Below are positions 1 to 9,854 of a stretch of 45,561 nucleotides of DNA, piece by piece. How positions within the stretch are numbered: position 1 is the stretch's first letter; every line of letters starts with the position of its first letter. The notes below the pieces were generated by a model. It was not told the origin of the DNA and did no database searches. It saw only the letters and a list, made by a program, of their open reading frames with translations. The DNA is from Mesaphorura yosii (Eukaryota > Arthropoda > Collembola > Poduromorpha > Tullbergiidae), in the NCBI GenBank assembly GCA_009869945.1, contig WIXG01000507.1, forward strand, positions 1 through 45,561. The letters are read 5' to 3'. Position numbers and translations under genes: made by a program.

Positions 1-482
1 CAAATAGAGCCGAAATCTTCGAAATTGAGGCACCTTCTCCGCTGCTTCCAAGCCTGAAGAGCACTATAGCCAGTTGCTGCCAAACTGGAAGCTGATGGCA
101 TGAATTCTCTCCGAGAAACACCGAGTTCTGCTCAATTAGGTGCAGGACAATGTCAAATTGTTCTCGTGTCATCCTCAAAATTTGTTTGAATCGGACCTTG
201 TCTAATCTTGGCAGCACATTCATTAACCAGGTGTCAGATTTTGGTACCAGCTGCCGGAGACCGTAGCGATGCGACAAAATAAGATACAAGTCGTCGAAGA
301 AAAAGTTCAGTATCTCGTCAGTTTCATCGTCGTCTGTAAAAGGACAAATATGGCCGAATTGAGCATAATGGTGAGTCGTGTTCAGCGAATGGATTCGCGG
401 CCTTACCAGATTCAGGCAAAAGATCCAATTCCAAGGCGGTATATTGAGCAGCCATGCATATCAGAGCAGCTTTTCGAGACAT
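1..482 (-). CDS. Harbinger-type (DDE_Tnp_4) transposase-like protein, 5' part, cut by window edge
   Basis: Two exons on the minus strand can be read. Exon 1 is 482-407 (ATG at 482-480; MSRKAALICMAAQYTALELD) with donor GTAAGG. Exon 2 runs from 333 to the window edge after acceptor TTTACAG, and the splice restores a GAC codon. About 135 residues are open with no stop. An acidic linker is followed by a helical block around 'VRFKQILRMTREQFDIVLHL' and 'LPVWQQLAIVLFRLGSSGEG', the layout of the helix-turn-helix region ahead of the catalytic domain in HARBI1/ALP1-like transposases. The catalytic part would lie outside the window. A clean splice and no lesions suggest a young or domesticated copy. Whether it is a transposon or a host gene cannot be told here. 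Confidence 0.65.
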
Positions 483-579
483 GTTGAACTTTTATGTCGA
501 AATGATTACGGCTAACTTGTGAATATCGTAGCTCATCAAGCTCGAGTAAGAATGAACTGAGAAAATCAAAGGTGCGAAC

Positions 580-915
580 TTGCGTTCACGAGATACCGAT
601 TTCGTAGATCTGAAAATTTTACTTCTGCGAAAGCGCGCAACTGCGAACCACCTCGTGAATAGCCCAAATGAAACTTGTACGGCGTCAGAGGAGTGTATGC
701 TGGGATACCAGAATCCTCGAGCAGTTTGCGCCTTGCATGAGAGCTACAATGGGGAACATGTTTGCCAGTGTCCGTCAGGTCAGGGTGACAACTGTGATCC
801 AGACTACGGGGATTGGAACGGAGCGCGGAGCACCAACATTTTGGGGACACGGTCACTGACGCTGCGATTGCTATTCACCTTCCTTCTGTTTTTGCCATCA
901 GCTCTATACTCATAG
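580..915 (+). CDS. last exon of an EGF-like, probably GPI-anchored surface protein
   Basis: The open frame ends at a TAG at 913-915 and contains an EGF/EB-like Cys pattern: C-x5-C, a further Cys, then 'HVCQCPSGQGDNCDPDY'. After 'DWNGARSTNILG' comes a short spacer and a hydrophobic tail, 'LTLRLLFTFLLFLPSALYS', that ends the protein. Small residues followed by a terminal hydrophobic stretch is the usual shape of a GPI-attachment signal. No start codon or signal peptide is visible, so this is probably the 3' exon. Possible acceptors are the AG at 661-662 or one farther left. The upstream exons were not found; the Harbinger-like gene to the left runs the other way. The parent protein is unknown. 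Confidence 0.45.
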   Translation: MRSRDTDFVDLKILLLRKRATANHLVNSPNETCTASEECMLGYQNPRAVCALHESYNGEHVCQCPSGQGDNCDPDYGDWNGARSTNILGTRSLTLRLLFTFLLFLPSALYS

Positions 916-1285
916 ATGATGAATAAGCTGCAGGAGCGGACAGCGGAGCAGTGACTAGTGACGTAATCAGTAGCCTTATCAGTATAGCACAACAACCAGT
1001 TAATCGTTTTTATTGCCATGCGTATGTGCCAGAATTTGTGTACTCATGATGACTGAAATACTGAAGTGAGAATCGGCGATTGGGATGTCAAAGCCCAAAG
1101 GTGATAGTCTTGATGTCATTAATTTATAATTTAAAGCCATAAAATCGGAAGCCGCTTCGGAATTCGATTCGAGCGACCGCGATTCTGGCGATTCCTGATT
1201 TGGACCTTTGGTGAAAACAACAATTTATTTTGGAATACCAGTTCGAAGTAATTTAATTTAATTTGCCTAGTAAAATTGAAGTTAA

Positions 1286-2047
1286 TTACGCATTTTGAAC
1301 AGGTATATTGAACTCAACGTTTTCGAACTTGGGATCTTTCTTCGCTATATACTCTTTCAACGACTTCTTTAACTCTGGCTTTACGTTAAAGATGTAGATT
1401 GTTGATGTTTCTATAAAGTACTGAAGTTCACCTCCTTTCGTAGGACCATTTCCCTAACAACAAGCTCATGAACTCTTTCTGCGTAGAACTTCTTTTTCTC
1501 TTTCGGATTCAAGTTGTTGAAGTTGTTTGGGGCTTCTTTTCCCTTGGCGTGGTCAAATTTCGAAAACTTGAACTTCTCACTCTGCTGTGTGTGTCACACA
1601 TCGCTTGCTTCATTTCCTTTAATCGCGCCAAGCGCCTTGTCACGAACAACAGTGTGTACGTGTGCCTATTTCTCTTATTTCGGATCCCAAATTTGAGCGG
1701 AAAGAGTAGGGTGTCAACGAATACCTCGCTACGTATTTCTCTTAAATAAATTTCCACAAATCGGTTGATTCTCTCCTGGGGTATCAGCTGCTCACCCTCT
1801 GGTAAAATTCGCGCCCGCCAATCTTGGGTTCCGAGTAGCAGGTGGATTGCTTCCTCCCTGGAGTCCAGCTTGAAAAATCTATTTGCGAAGCCGTCCATCA
1901 AATTCACAAATACTTCCGCCGGTCCAATATTCATGCGATTAATGATTCTGCGCATTAATGTCATGGGCACAACCTTCCCTGCATTGAGTCAAATTGTCAA
2001 TTGCGTCAGTTTGCTGGGCAAATTGTCAAGCATCAATGTTACCTGAA
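1286..2047 (-). pseudogene. three-Cys-motif partner (TcmP)-like protein, C-terminal part, frame-broken
   Basis: The minus-strand frame from 1970 reads 'PAEVFVNLMDGFANRFF', 'HLLLGTQDWRARI', 'RFVEIYLREI', then 'TYTLLFVTRRLARLKEMKQA'. This order resembles the C-terminal half of bacterial TcmP proteins: a V-N-x-M..N-R-F block, a (F/L)-G-T..W block, then Y-x-L-x-F-x-T..M-K-x-A-M. The upstream side has an in-frame TGA about 20 codons before 'VVPMTLMRRI'. Downstream, coding-like sequence continues in a second frame after a CACACA run near 1575 (EKFKFSKFDHAKGKEAPNNF), then in a third frame (IFNVKPELKKSLKEYIAKKD) to a TAA at 1286. At least two frame breaks and one stop therefore point to a pseudogene, or to missed introns or sequence errors. 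The N-terminal half is absent. Base composition is AT-rich, unlike neighbouring genes. The family call is from memory of its motifs. Confidence 0.5.
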
Positions 2048-2075
2048 AAGACGAGAAGGGCAGCCATAAGCGTAG

Positions 2076-3769
2076 TATCCTTGCCGCCGGTTCCATCAGT
2101 TCAATTTCCAACAATTCATATTTCGTGGGGACGGCGTGGACGAAGACGGGCACGGAGCCAGCGCCATTGTACAGCGCCAGTGGTTATGCAACACCTGCAT
2201 CGACGGTCAGCCAGGATTGGTCGACCTCGACCTCCGAGCAGAGGACCGGATCCGGCTCGACGGACCAGGTGGCAACATGCGTGGACGGCAACTGTGCGTC
2301 CAGACCTTCGACCAGTTCGACGATGCGATCGTGGACGGAGATTTTCGCCGATGTCCTTCGGAGTACTTCTCGCTGCCGGCGGGCCAATCCTGGGCGGCAC
2401 AGTCTGACCCCTTTGAAAGCAAGGGACCATGTGTCGCCTCCCGAAAACGGTTCTGGGCACTGGAACCAGTTCTCAACGCGACACTGTACATCTTCCACGA
2501 CATATCCGACACCGTCTCACATTTGTGTACAGGGACACGTTTGAGCAAAGGTTAGCAGACGACTACACGAACTGGGCGGCAACGCCACGACTCGAAGCTA
2601 AAGTGGACATCTGGCTCGAGTACTGCGACCCTCACGCACAGAAAGTGGGCAACGACTCTAATTGGACCGCAGCCTTCGACCTGAAAACCTGGATCCTCGT
2701 CGCCGTCTCGTGTCTCCTCGTCGCACTCGTCTCTGGCAGCAGCTGGATTCGGATTCGGAGTCGCCGTGGCCATGGTTTCAGGTTTAAATTCAGTTTCAGT
2801 TTCGGTTTCGAGTCGCTCCTGAATTCGTTGCGCCTTGTGACACGTGGCGATGGCGTCGCGACGACGAGGCTCCAGCTTACGGCCTGCATCGCCGGGTTCC
2901 TGCTCACGCTGCGCTACGAAATGTACATGACTGGCATGGTCGTGGCGCCCAGTCCACCTCGCGAACACAATTCGCTCGCCGAACTGCTTGAGCACGGTTA
3001 CAAAATCTGGATGTGGAACCCGGACAACTTCAACACTACCGTTGCCATGGAGGACCTCGAGGGTGAGTTCAAACCCGTGCTCAATCGTGCCAAACCCGGC
3101 GCCTGGAACGAGTCCAGCTTCGTATTCGATTCGGACAACGACGCGTACTACGGCGATGACAGACACGCGCACAAGTTTGGCACTGCAGCACAGACGCCCG
3201 ACAGCGCCGGCAGTGTTCGAATGAGGAACTTTGAACTTCGGAACTTCCGCCAGCGCTTGTTTTGTCACGTGGCCAGAGAGCGGTTCATAAACTTCAAAGC
3301 GTGGACCACGTACGGGTACATGTTTCGTGACGCGATAACGCGAGCCTCGCAAATGCTAGAAGAAGTGGGACTCGTGAGATTTTGGGAACGCGCCGAGGCT
3401 CGGGCCATGCAGCACATACGCCAGAATTCTCGCCGACGACTGCTGCTGCTGTTGCAGTCAGCGCCAGCAGAGCCACCCGACGCCGGGCAGGGTCCGATCT
3501 CAATCTCCGTCGAGTTCCAAGTCATGATCATTTTCGCGGTCGCTGGAATCGGGCTTCTCGTGGCTTTCGGTGTCTTCATTGGCGAGCTGCTGCTGGCGTA
3601 CGTGCACAAGACTCGTGCCACGCGAGACCGTGACAGCATTAGCGCCCCGGTTGCAGACCCAATAACGGCGCCCGTGAAGGTGAGCCATATAACGGGAAGG
3701 AGGTTTGAGCACTGGGATGTTCCGAATTCAAGTAAATTCAACTTCCGTCTTGGCAACGCGTGCACATAA
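2076..3769 (+). CDS. divergent ionotropic receptor (IR)-like ligand-gated channel, frame break near 2510
   Basis: The C-terminal 400 residues have the layout of an arthropod variant ionotropic glutamate receptor. There is a first membrane segment (TWILVAVSCLLVALVSG), a pore/second-segment region around 'LTACIAGFLLTLRYEMYM', and a ligand-binding S2 stretch beginning 'LAELLEHGYKIWMWNPD'. A final membrane helix near the C terminus (ISISVEFQVMIIFAVAGIGL) leads into 'FGVFIGELLL'. The 5' part (2076 to about 2510) is open in a different frame with equally GC-rich third positions and Cys-rich sequence, and should be the S1 half. The frame switches between 'FHDISDTVSHL' and 'TFVYRDTFEQRLADDY' with no convincing intron, so there is an indel or sequence error. 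No signal peptide or ATG exon was found; the 5' end abuts the TcmP-like relic. Probably chemosensory if functional. Confidence 0.6.
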
Positions 3770-4263
3770 CCGAAATCGTGGAATTTGTTGTTATATAGTA
3801 AATTAACCGTTCCTGCCGTTCTAGCAGTCACGCATTAAATTAACCCTGCACAGAAGGAGTGATTCGCTTCTGAGAAGGAATTACGACCACGTACACAGAT
3901 ACTGAGTAAAGTGCTCTAAACCCGATCACAAATGGGTAATATAGTTTTGTAGATCATTGGCTTCACTTTGAGTATTTAAAGATGAGACCGTGTGGTTTAT
4001 CACGATTATGCAATGCTTATGCTGTTGGTTCGCAACGTGCGAATCGCTCTGCAAATTAATGCGAACTTGTTCTTGGTAATCAACCCTGGATTAAGTTGGT
4101 CAACAACATAAAATACGGAGAAGAGATTACTGGATTTCGGATACGACGAAAAAAATACTTTCAGCCAGAAGCCAAGAAAGTTTTTGCTTTAAATAGCCGC
4201 CCACATTTTCCGATCAGATTCAGATCAAGTTCGGGATCCGACTCTGGCATTCCTTCACTCAAA
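3770..4263. other. intergenic, AT-rich
   Basis: No gene is seen. The right end carries the likely promoter of the next gene: a TTTAAATAG box near 4189, about 75 bases before its ATG. Confidence 0.5.
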
Positions 4264-4629
4264 ATGCGCCAATTCGCGACCATCGCGCTTCTCTTCATCT
4301 GCGTTTGCTCGGTCATCCGAGTCAGTGGCCAACAACGCTGCTTCGCAGGCCCACCCAATGACTTCAACCAAATCTGTGTCGGTGCACCCATCGACCCGTC
4401 GCCCATCGTCTATCGCGCATACCGACTGACAGCCGTCGACAAACCGGGCGCCGAACTCTGCTGCACGCTCCAGTTCTTTATCAATGGCGAGCAACACAGG
4501 ACCGAGTGTGGGACATTGGCGACCTTTGTCGGAAACGTTTATTGGGCAACTTCGGACCGTATGGCTCCAGAAATTTCGTGCTCTACAACGGCGTCTGGTG
4601 GGAGCGGATTCGCATGGAGCTTCGCATAA
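4264..4629 (+). CDS. small secreted Cys-rich protein, 121 aa
   Basis: Single exon. The ATG at 4264 is chosen because it is followed directly by a signal peptide (MRQFATIALLFICVCSVIRV, cleavage after SG). The mature chain is about 100 residues with six cysteines, including a CC pair in 'GAELCCTLQFF'. An AATAAA at 4644-4649 follows the stop closely, and a TATA-like TTTAAATAG lies about 75 bases upstream, so the unit looks complete and expressed. I do not recognise the family. A similar pattern ('..VD..CSDGNTIHICCTLPY') occurs in the N-terminal Cys domain of the kelch protein at 33.1-35.2 kb, and this gene sits just upstream of another secreted kelch gene. A shared module is therefore possible but unproven. 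Confidence 0.65.
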   Translation: MRQFATIALLFICVCSVIRVSGQQRCFAGPPNDFNQICVGAPIDPSPIVYRAYRLTAVDKPGAELCCTLQFFINGEQHRTECGTLATFVGNVYWATSDRMAPEISCSTTASGGSGFAWSFA

Positions 4630-4956
4630 CATTCATGTTAATGAATAAAATGGTTACGTAATCTGGGTTGGCAATTTCTTGTCACAAGCAGCAGGAGTAC
4701 TATGAATTACTATTTATAAACGTCACCTCATTATGGCAATTTCATGCTAATTCACTTCACACTCGCTCACACGATACTCATTCGAGCGGCCTTGCGACAT
4801 TTGAGCCCGAGTTCAAGTGTGACAATTATGCAAACGAAAAAAACCTCGACAGCTCGTCACTTTTCACGAGAAATACTTCAGCAGCGGCCGCTAAAAGCAC
4901 TACAAATACGGGCATTTACCAACCGAAAGTGAACTCAGTCTCGCAAAGAGTTCAGA

Positions 4957-6162
4957 ATGCGGCCCGTCACAGTTCTCGTGTTTCTCGCGCTGTGCTGCAG
5001 TTGCGCCGCCGATTTGGACCTCATCTTCACAGGTCACCGACTTCCCGTCGGCATGGAAGGCGCGTCGGCCCTCTACGACGGAGACGACAGCATCTACATC
5101 GTCGCTGGGTGGGCAGGGTTTAGCCAGCCTGCGCACGATCAAGTGATAAAGTACTCCCTTTCATCTGGCGTGGCGGAGAACATCGGTCAGTTTGTGAACG
5201 ATCGCCATGGCTCCGCGCTGCTCACTACGACAGGTGACATTCTTTACTTTGGCTACGCATCACGCAACATTACCGCTTTTAACATCGGTACGCACGAATC
5301 TCGTGTCGTCGGGCTTCTGCCCACGCCAATGGACGGCATGGGACTCGCCTGGGACTCCGCATCGCAGGTGGGCCACTTTTTCGGAGGTCGCACCGGCCCG
5401 TCGACGTACATCGACACCATTCACCGCTACAACGGTACTGACCACAGCTTCGAGCCCGTTTCCCCGGTAACGCTGCCGGACACGGAACGAGTCGACATGG
5501 CAACCGTGTGGGACACTCGCCGCCAGGTGGCGTACACAATGGGCGGTTGGATGGACAATGGCGACGCGGGACGCGACATCTTCGAGTACACGCCACCATC
5601 GGCGGAGAGTTGGCCGAATATTACCCGGATCGGAGCATTGTTGGACGAGCAGTCGATGTACTACAGTCAAGCAATATACATCCACAACTTGGATGAAGTT
5701 TACTTGTTTGGAGTGCCGACTTTCGCGAATGAACCGAAGCACATGCGCTTCCGACCTTCTGCTCCTGCAGCCGTCGAAGCAATCCGCATTCAGGGGTGGC
5801 CTAACTTCATCTCATTCTTTGCAACCGTCTACGTGCCAAAGCTTAATCGCATTTATATGTTTGGTGGCTGGGGAAACCTAGACGGCACACCGCAGAACAA
5901 ATTGTGCGATGAAATTTGGTACATTGACATGCCAACGGAGTCCACACCGACGACGACGGCGCGGCCGCCGCCAGTCGACTGCTCTGACGGCGAAACGCGG
6001 CTTGTGGCCGACCCGAGTTGCTGCGACTCATGCTACCTTTGCTTCGGCGGGGAGGCGATCAAGATGATGTGTGACGAGGGACAGCAGTTCAACCCGAATA
6101 CGGCGAGGTGCGAGGATGCAGCTGTTGTGATGTGCGGGATCACATACGGAATACATGTGTAA
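4957..6162 (+). CDS. secreted kelch-repeat protein with C-terminal chitin-binding (peritrophin-A-like) domain, 401 aa
   Basis: Intronless, with a signal peptide at the first ATG (MRPVTVLVFLALCCSCAADL). Residues about 30-325 form a kelch beta-propeller of roughly six blades, seen as repeated hydrophobic-plus-glycine strands: 'SIYIVAGWAG', 'ILYFGYAS', 'VGHFFGGRTG', 'VAYTMGGWMD', 'EVYLFGVP', 'RIYMFGGWGN'. A Thr/Pro linker (STPTTTARPPP) leads to a Cys-rich tail (about 345-395: 'DPSCCDSCYLCFGG', 'CDEGQQFNPNTARC', 'VVMC'). Its spacing fits chitin-binding type 2. Most kelch proteins are intracellular; this one is exported and probably binds chitin in cuticle or peritrophic matrix (inference). AATAAA is at 6205-6210. 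It lies 327 bases after the small Cys-rich gene on the same strand. Confidence 0.8.
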   Translation: MRPVTVLVFLALCCSCAADLDLIFTGHRLPVGMEGASALYDGDDSIYIVAGWAGFSQPAHDQVIKYSLSSGVAENIGQFVNDRHGSALLTTTGDILYFGYASRNITAFNIGTHESRVVGLLPTPMDGMGLAWDSASQVGHFFGGRTGPSTYIDTIHRYNGTDHSFEPVSPVTLPDTERVDMATVWDTRRQVAYTMGGWMDNGDAGRDIFEYTPPSAESWPNITRIGALLDEQSMYYSQAIYIHNLDEVYLFGVPTFANEPKHMRFRPSAPAAVEAIRIQGWPNFISFFATVYVPKLNRIYMFGGWGNLDGTPQNKLCDEIWYIDMPTESTPTTTARPPPVDCSDGETRLVADPSCCDSCYLCFGGEAIKMMCDEGQQFNPNTARCEDAAVVMCGITYGIHV

Positions 6163-6611
6163 TTAATCCAACTGTATGCCGTATTAAGCTGTAGTTACGT
6201 TATGAATAAATCCATTTTCTGCGCTTTTGCAGCACCCAATCCAACATTATGCCAACTGCGTGAATCTCATTTCTACACTTGATTCGACGACCGTTGTCCG
6301 GTGACTCCAGGTGGTTTTGAACTGACGAACTGAAGGTTTGAACCCGCCGCTGCTGAGTTTTTGCTCAAACCCGAGTTCAAACCTACCTTGAGGCAGGAAT
6401 TGGCCAATTTTTGCACGGATTTTGACATTTTTTTCGGATTCTTCGTCGAAAAACTCTTACTAGAAATCGCATTCATTTTTCAGTGAAATTGCAATTAGTG
6501 CCTCTAAATCGCAATTTACGCTAAATGACGCATTTCTTAGTACATCAGGCCTAGAAATGACATTTGGTGACGACAACCATGAATAATCACTGTGACTTCA
6601 ATTCTTTCCCT
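6163..6611. other. intergenic
   Basis: Contains the poly(A) signal of the kelch gene at 6205-6210. No further gene is seen. Confidence 0.5.
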
Positions 6612-7265
6612 TAGTTCATTCTTAACCGTAAAAATGATTTGCAGATGCAGCGAAACAATATTAAATGCCACATGCCCCAGCTACTACGAAAGCCGACAAC
6701 ACAGTTCAGTGCCGTTGAAGCCAACAAGTCCAGATGCATAACGATGACAAGATGGGTCGTAGAAGCAGCCAGTGGAAGACTCAAAAACAAGTTTGACCTG
6801 TTGGACTCCGTCATTCCCATGCTCATATTGCCTAATATTCACAAGATCTTCCAGATTTGCTGTTCCATAATCAATGCGTTCTCGCCTCAACTGTACTCGG
6901 GCAGTGAAGTCCAAGAGCAAATGGTTACCACAGCCTTGACACGAGTTCACACCGCAAATGACCTTCAGCAGAGATTCGAACAAGAAAAGGACTTGGCTTC
7001 ACGAAAGAAGACGATCTGGATCGAAGTCACCGACGAGTCACTGCCCGAGGTTCCACAATTAGATGAGAACGACCTGAAGGCTTTGACTCTTGGTTCCTAC
7101 TATGTTGGAATGGCAGCACTCTACACTGAGCAGCACAAGTCATCCGAAGCCCGCTACAAACTGTTTGTGCATAAACAGGAAGATGGACTGATCAACATCG
7201 AGATCCAGTCCAGATTCAGTAAAATCCTCAAAATTCATGAATTTACACCCGAAATTAGAATTTAA
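6612..7265 (+). mobile_element. DDE_Tnp_4 (Harbinger-like) transposase fragment, C-terminal end
   Basis: The open frame ending at 7265 carries 'QFSAVEANKSRCITMTRWVV', 'EAASGRLKNKFDLLDSVIP' and then 'LGSYYVGMAALYTEQHKSSE', 'LFVHKQEDGLINIEIQSRFS'. The first blocks match the last part of the DDE_Tnp_4 catalytic domain, where the acidic E of R-W-V-V-E is the third metal ligand. The later blocks match the extension seen in zinc-finger/SWIM-containing relatives found in many invertebrates. The N-terminal catalytic aspartates are missing, and an AG acceptor (TTTGCAG) stands before 'MQRNNIK', so this may be one exon of a decayed gene. It is a relic or partial copy. Confidence 0.65.
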
Positions 7266-7911
7266 TCCCACTTTTTAACAGAAATCTTGTTTAATTTGAT
7301 TATTAAACTGAGAATTAACTAAATTGATGCACAATTAAGTAAATTAGAGTATAAAATGTAAAATTATGTGAAAAATGCTCAGAACCAGCGAAAGTGCTCA
7401 AAATTTACGCTTTGTTGCCGGAAATTAGAATTTTACCCACATTTTAAACAAAAAATGGCTGCAATTAACGCTCAAGCTGACAATTACATTTTAAAAAAGT
7501 GCAAATTAATTAATTTGAACCAAAAACCAATGAAATTAATTGTATTTTACACCGTAAAACGGACGATGACTTGCGTACACTGACGGATAATTCCAAATGC
7601 ATTTGATAAACACGTCTTTTCTTTGTTCTCGAACTCACCTCCTGTCTCAGGTTTGAGGTGGTGAGCTTTGAACGTGTCTGAACTTGCAGAACTGTCTCGT
7701 CACAGATTATGACTTGGAAAAGTAGCGGCCGAGGGAATTGAGACCGCTTTGTTATACACATATTAACAGGTATATTTAATTACTACTTGGTTATTCTGCC
7801 CGTATTTGCTAAATCAGCTTTATTACTCTTCCTTTTTGTGTGACTTTAAATTAATTGATGGATTGATTAAACGCAGTGCGCCGTGTCACGCAAATAAAAG
7901 GAATTTCGGAT
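7266..7911. other. AT-rich intergenic region
   Basis: Poly-A/T-rich, with only short chance frames. No feature can be supported. Confidence 0.5.
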
Positions 7912-8866
7912 ATGACGGAGGCGGTGGAGCCCAGAAACGAGGACGTGGACGTGCGGCAGTTGCAAAAAGAATTGGAGAAACATAAAGAGGTAGAAAGACC
8001 GGGTTTCTACACAATTAATTATCCAATTCCATCCTGAACTGATTCTAAACAGACCCTGGTTGTACTTCAAGCGGACCTGGAGAGGGCCTACGACAATGAA
8101 GAGACACTCCAAGGGCTAAAGAACGAACTGAGGAAGCTGCGGGATGATCTTCTACTCCAGGTGACTCCAGGTTCCCTTCCGGTCGGGAATTACATCGGAG
8201 TGGGTGGACTATGGAAAAAAATCAACAAGCTGAAGGTGGAGAAAATGAAGCTGGAGTCGGAGTGGAACAGTTCACAGAACAAAGTGAATGAGGTAAAGTG
8301 GGAGCTGATAAGATCCCAGCAAGAAGTGGTCGACCTAAAGTGGAAATTGACTAAAGCTATTGAGGAGATAACGGCTCTGCGACTCCGGGTAAACAGAATG
8401 GATGCAGGGACTTGGGGAGTCCCCGCCAACCGGCCTTGGGTAGGTTTATTGCAGGTAAGATACCACCGTTTTAAAATGATCGCTCACGCCTTTCAAATAA
8501 AGGGTCTTAAAGTGTACCTTAAATACTTTTTGTAACAGGACCTGAGAGAACCTCGATTTTGGAGGAGGTTGATCTTGGCGACTGGATTCGTCATATTACT
8601 CCGGATCATTGCTCCGACCTTGTTCAAGGACTTAATTTCCTCGCTTTTCGTGGTCGCCCTCGTCGTGACAGGCAGCCTTTGGGAGAAGATTGGGGAAGTA
8701 GAGGCTCGGAGTTTTGCCTTGGTGGAGGCTGTGGAGGAATTGAGAGCTCACGCTGATCTGCAGGTGAGCGGAAGTGGAAAGTGTTCAGGCTGAAGGTTAA
8801 TAATTCTTTTTTTCTGAGTAGGCGGATGGTCCGGTTGGAGGAGCAGACGATCACGGTGGAGAGTAA
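7912..8866 (+). CDS. coiled-coil membrane protein, 249 aa, four exons, family unknown
   Basis: Four exons join in frame: 7912-7989, 8053-8454, 8539-8763 and 8822-8866, all with GT..AG borders and phase 0. The start is the ATG at 7912 (MTEAVEPRNEDVDVRQLQKE). The first 150 residues are highly charged and heptad-like (EKHKE, LERAYDNEETLQGLKNELRK, WKLTKAIEEITALRLRVNRM), so coiled coil is expected. Exon 3 holds two hydrophobic stretches, 'RLILATGFVILLRIIAP' and 'ISSLFVVALVVTGSLW', separated by 'TLFKDL', consistent with a membrane hairpin. An acidic helix and a short Gly/Asp tail end the chain. I do not recognise the family. Perfect phase agreement across three small introns supports a real gene. 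Confidence 0.6.
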
Positions 8867-9496
8867 AGAGAATGTAGTGAGGCGCTGAAGACAATTCAAA
8901 AGTTTGGAACCAAAGAAATTAATTAAAATCAAAATTAGACGAAAATCTGTGAAATTCTTGAATGTTTGTCAGAAAGAAGGTTTCTCACTTTACGCACAAA
9001 ACTGGTCAGCGAATAACTTCACTTTTGCACAATATCTTCTGTACCGGACCAACTTTAAAGTATAGTCGTACTATCCAGCTACCTTTCAGTCACTTTTTAC
9101 GGGTTTGCCCCTGCTAAAATGAAAGCTACGAAGTTTTGAACGGACCACACTTTAATATTGGACTGCACGGGACATAAACTTCAAGCAGTCAAAAACATAT
9201 GAATGCACCAACATGAAGCCGTGAAACGTTCAGTATTTGAAGTGACACTTTCGACAATTAAAATAGAACATAATGTAGAAGTTTGCCCCTGCTCTTTTTT
9301 GAGTAATTGGGCTATTGGCACGTCATGTACCTGAATTCCTTCAAAAATAGTAAATCCGAGTCCGAGATTTACGTCGCTTGGCTGGCTTCTATGACCTGTG
9401 ACCAGGACTTGTAACGCTTCGAAACAACACAGGGCGGCGGAAACAACCATTTGATGACACTGAATGAACTCAATGAATGCAGAATGTTCACTTTCT
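8867..9496. other. intergenic
   Basis: AT-rich, with only short unsupported frames on either strand. Confidence 0.4.
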
Positions 9497-9504
9497 TATA
9501 AAAA
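9497..9504 (+). promoter_or_regulatory. TATA box
   Basis: TATAAAAA in a CTTATAAAAAGG context, about 135 bases upstream of the ATG at 9639. It is the best TATA-like site near this ORF. Confidence 0.4.
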
Positions 9505-9638
9505 GGACTCAGTGTTGAAGAATTCATGGCAGATTCAATGATCTTAGTCGTTCACTTCACTCTGCTAATCCAAGTCACCTTAAATCATTGCGTTAAAGCT
9601 GCTCGCTTTAGTTAACTAATCTAATTGTTTACACCACA

Positions 9639-9854
9639 ATGCCGAACGCCAGTTGTGCAATCTGCAGTCGTCGTATTTGGTCCAAGGAAAAGAAGCTGAG
9701 ACTTGGGGTCAGAAGTCTGTGGAGTGACGTGGAATCGTTTGGCCTTGCAACTGTAAAGATTTATCTCAAAGATCAACTGATTTGCACCCGATGCCATTTC
9801 AAGTTCCGCAGAAGGCGAGAGTTGAAAATACAACAAGGAACCGCGTCTACTTAA
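9639..9854 (+). CDS. small zinc-ribbon-like ORF, 71 aa
   Basis: Reads from an ATG with paired cysteines: 'ASCAICSRRIW' (C-x2-C) near the N terminus and 'DQLICTRCHFKFRRR' (C-x2-C) about 45 residues on, a typical zinc-ribbon-like four-Cys arrangement with a basic tail. A TATA box lies upstream. Domains of this kind occur at the N terminus of some invertebrate DDE_Tnp_4/SWIM transposon proteins, and a fragment of such a protein lies at 6.6-7.3 kb. It could be a solo exon of the same type of element. Its short length and lack of supporting exons keep confidence low. Confidence 0.35.
   Translation: MPNASCAICSRRIWSKEKKLRLGVRSLWSDVESFGLATVKIYLKDQLICTRCHFKFRRRRELKIQQGTAST

Noticed and set aside
2552..3352. 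Minus-strand open frame of 266 codons
   Set aside because: Antisense of the ionotropic-receptor-like gene.
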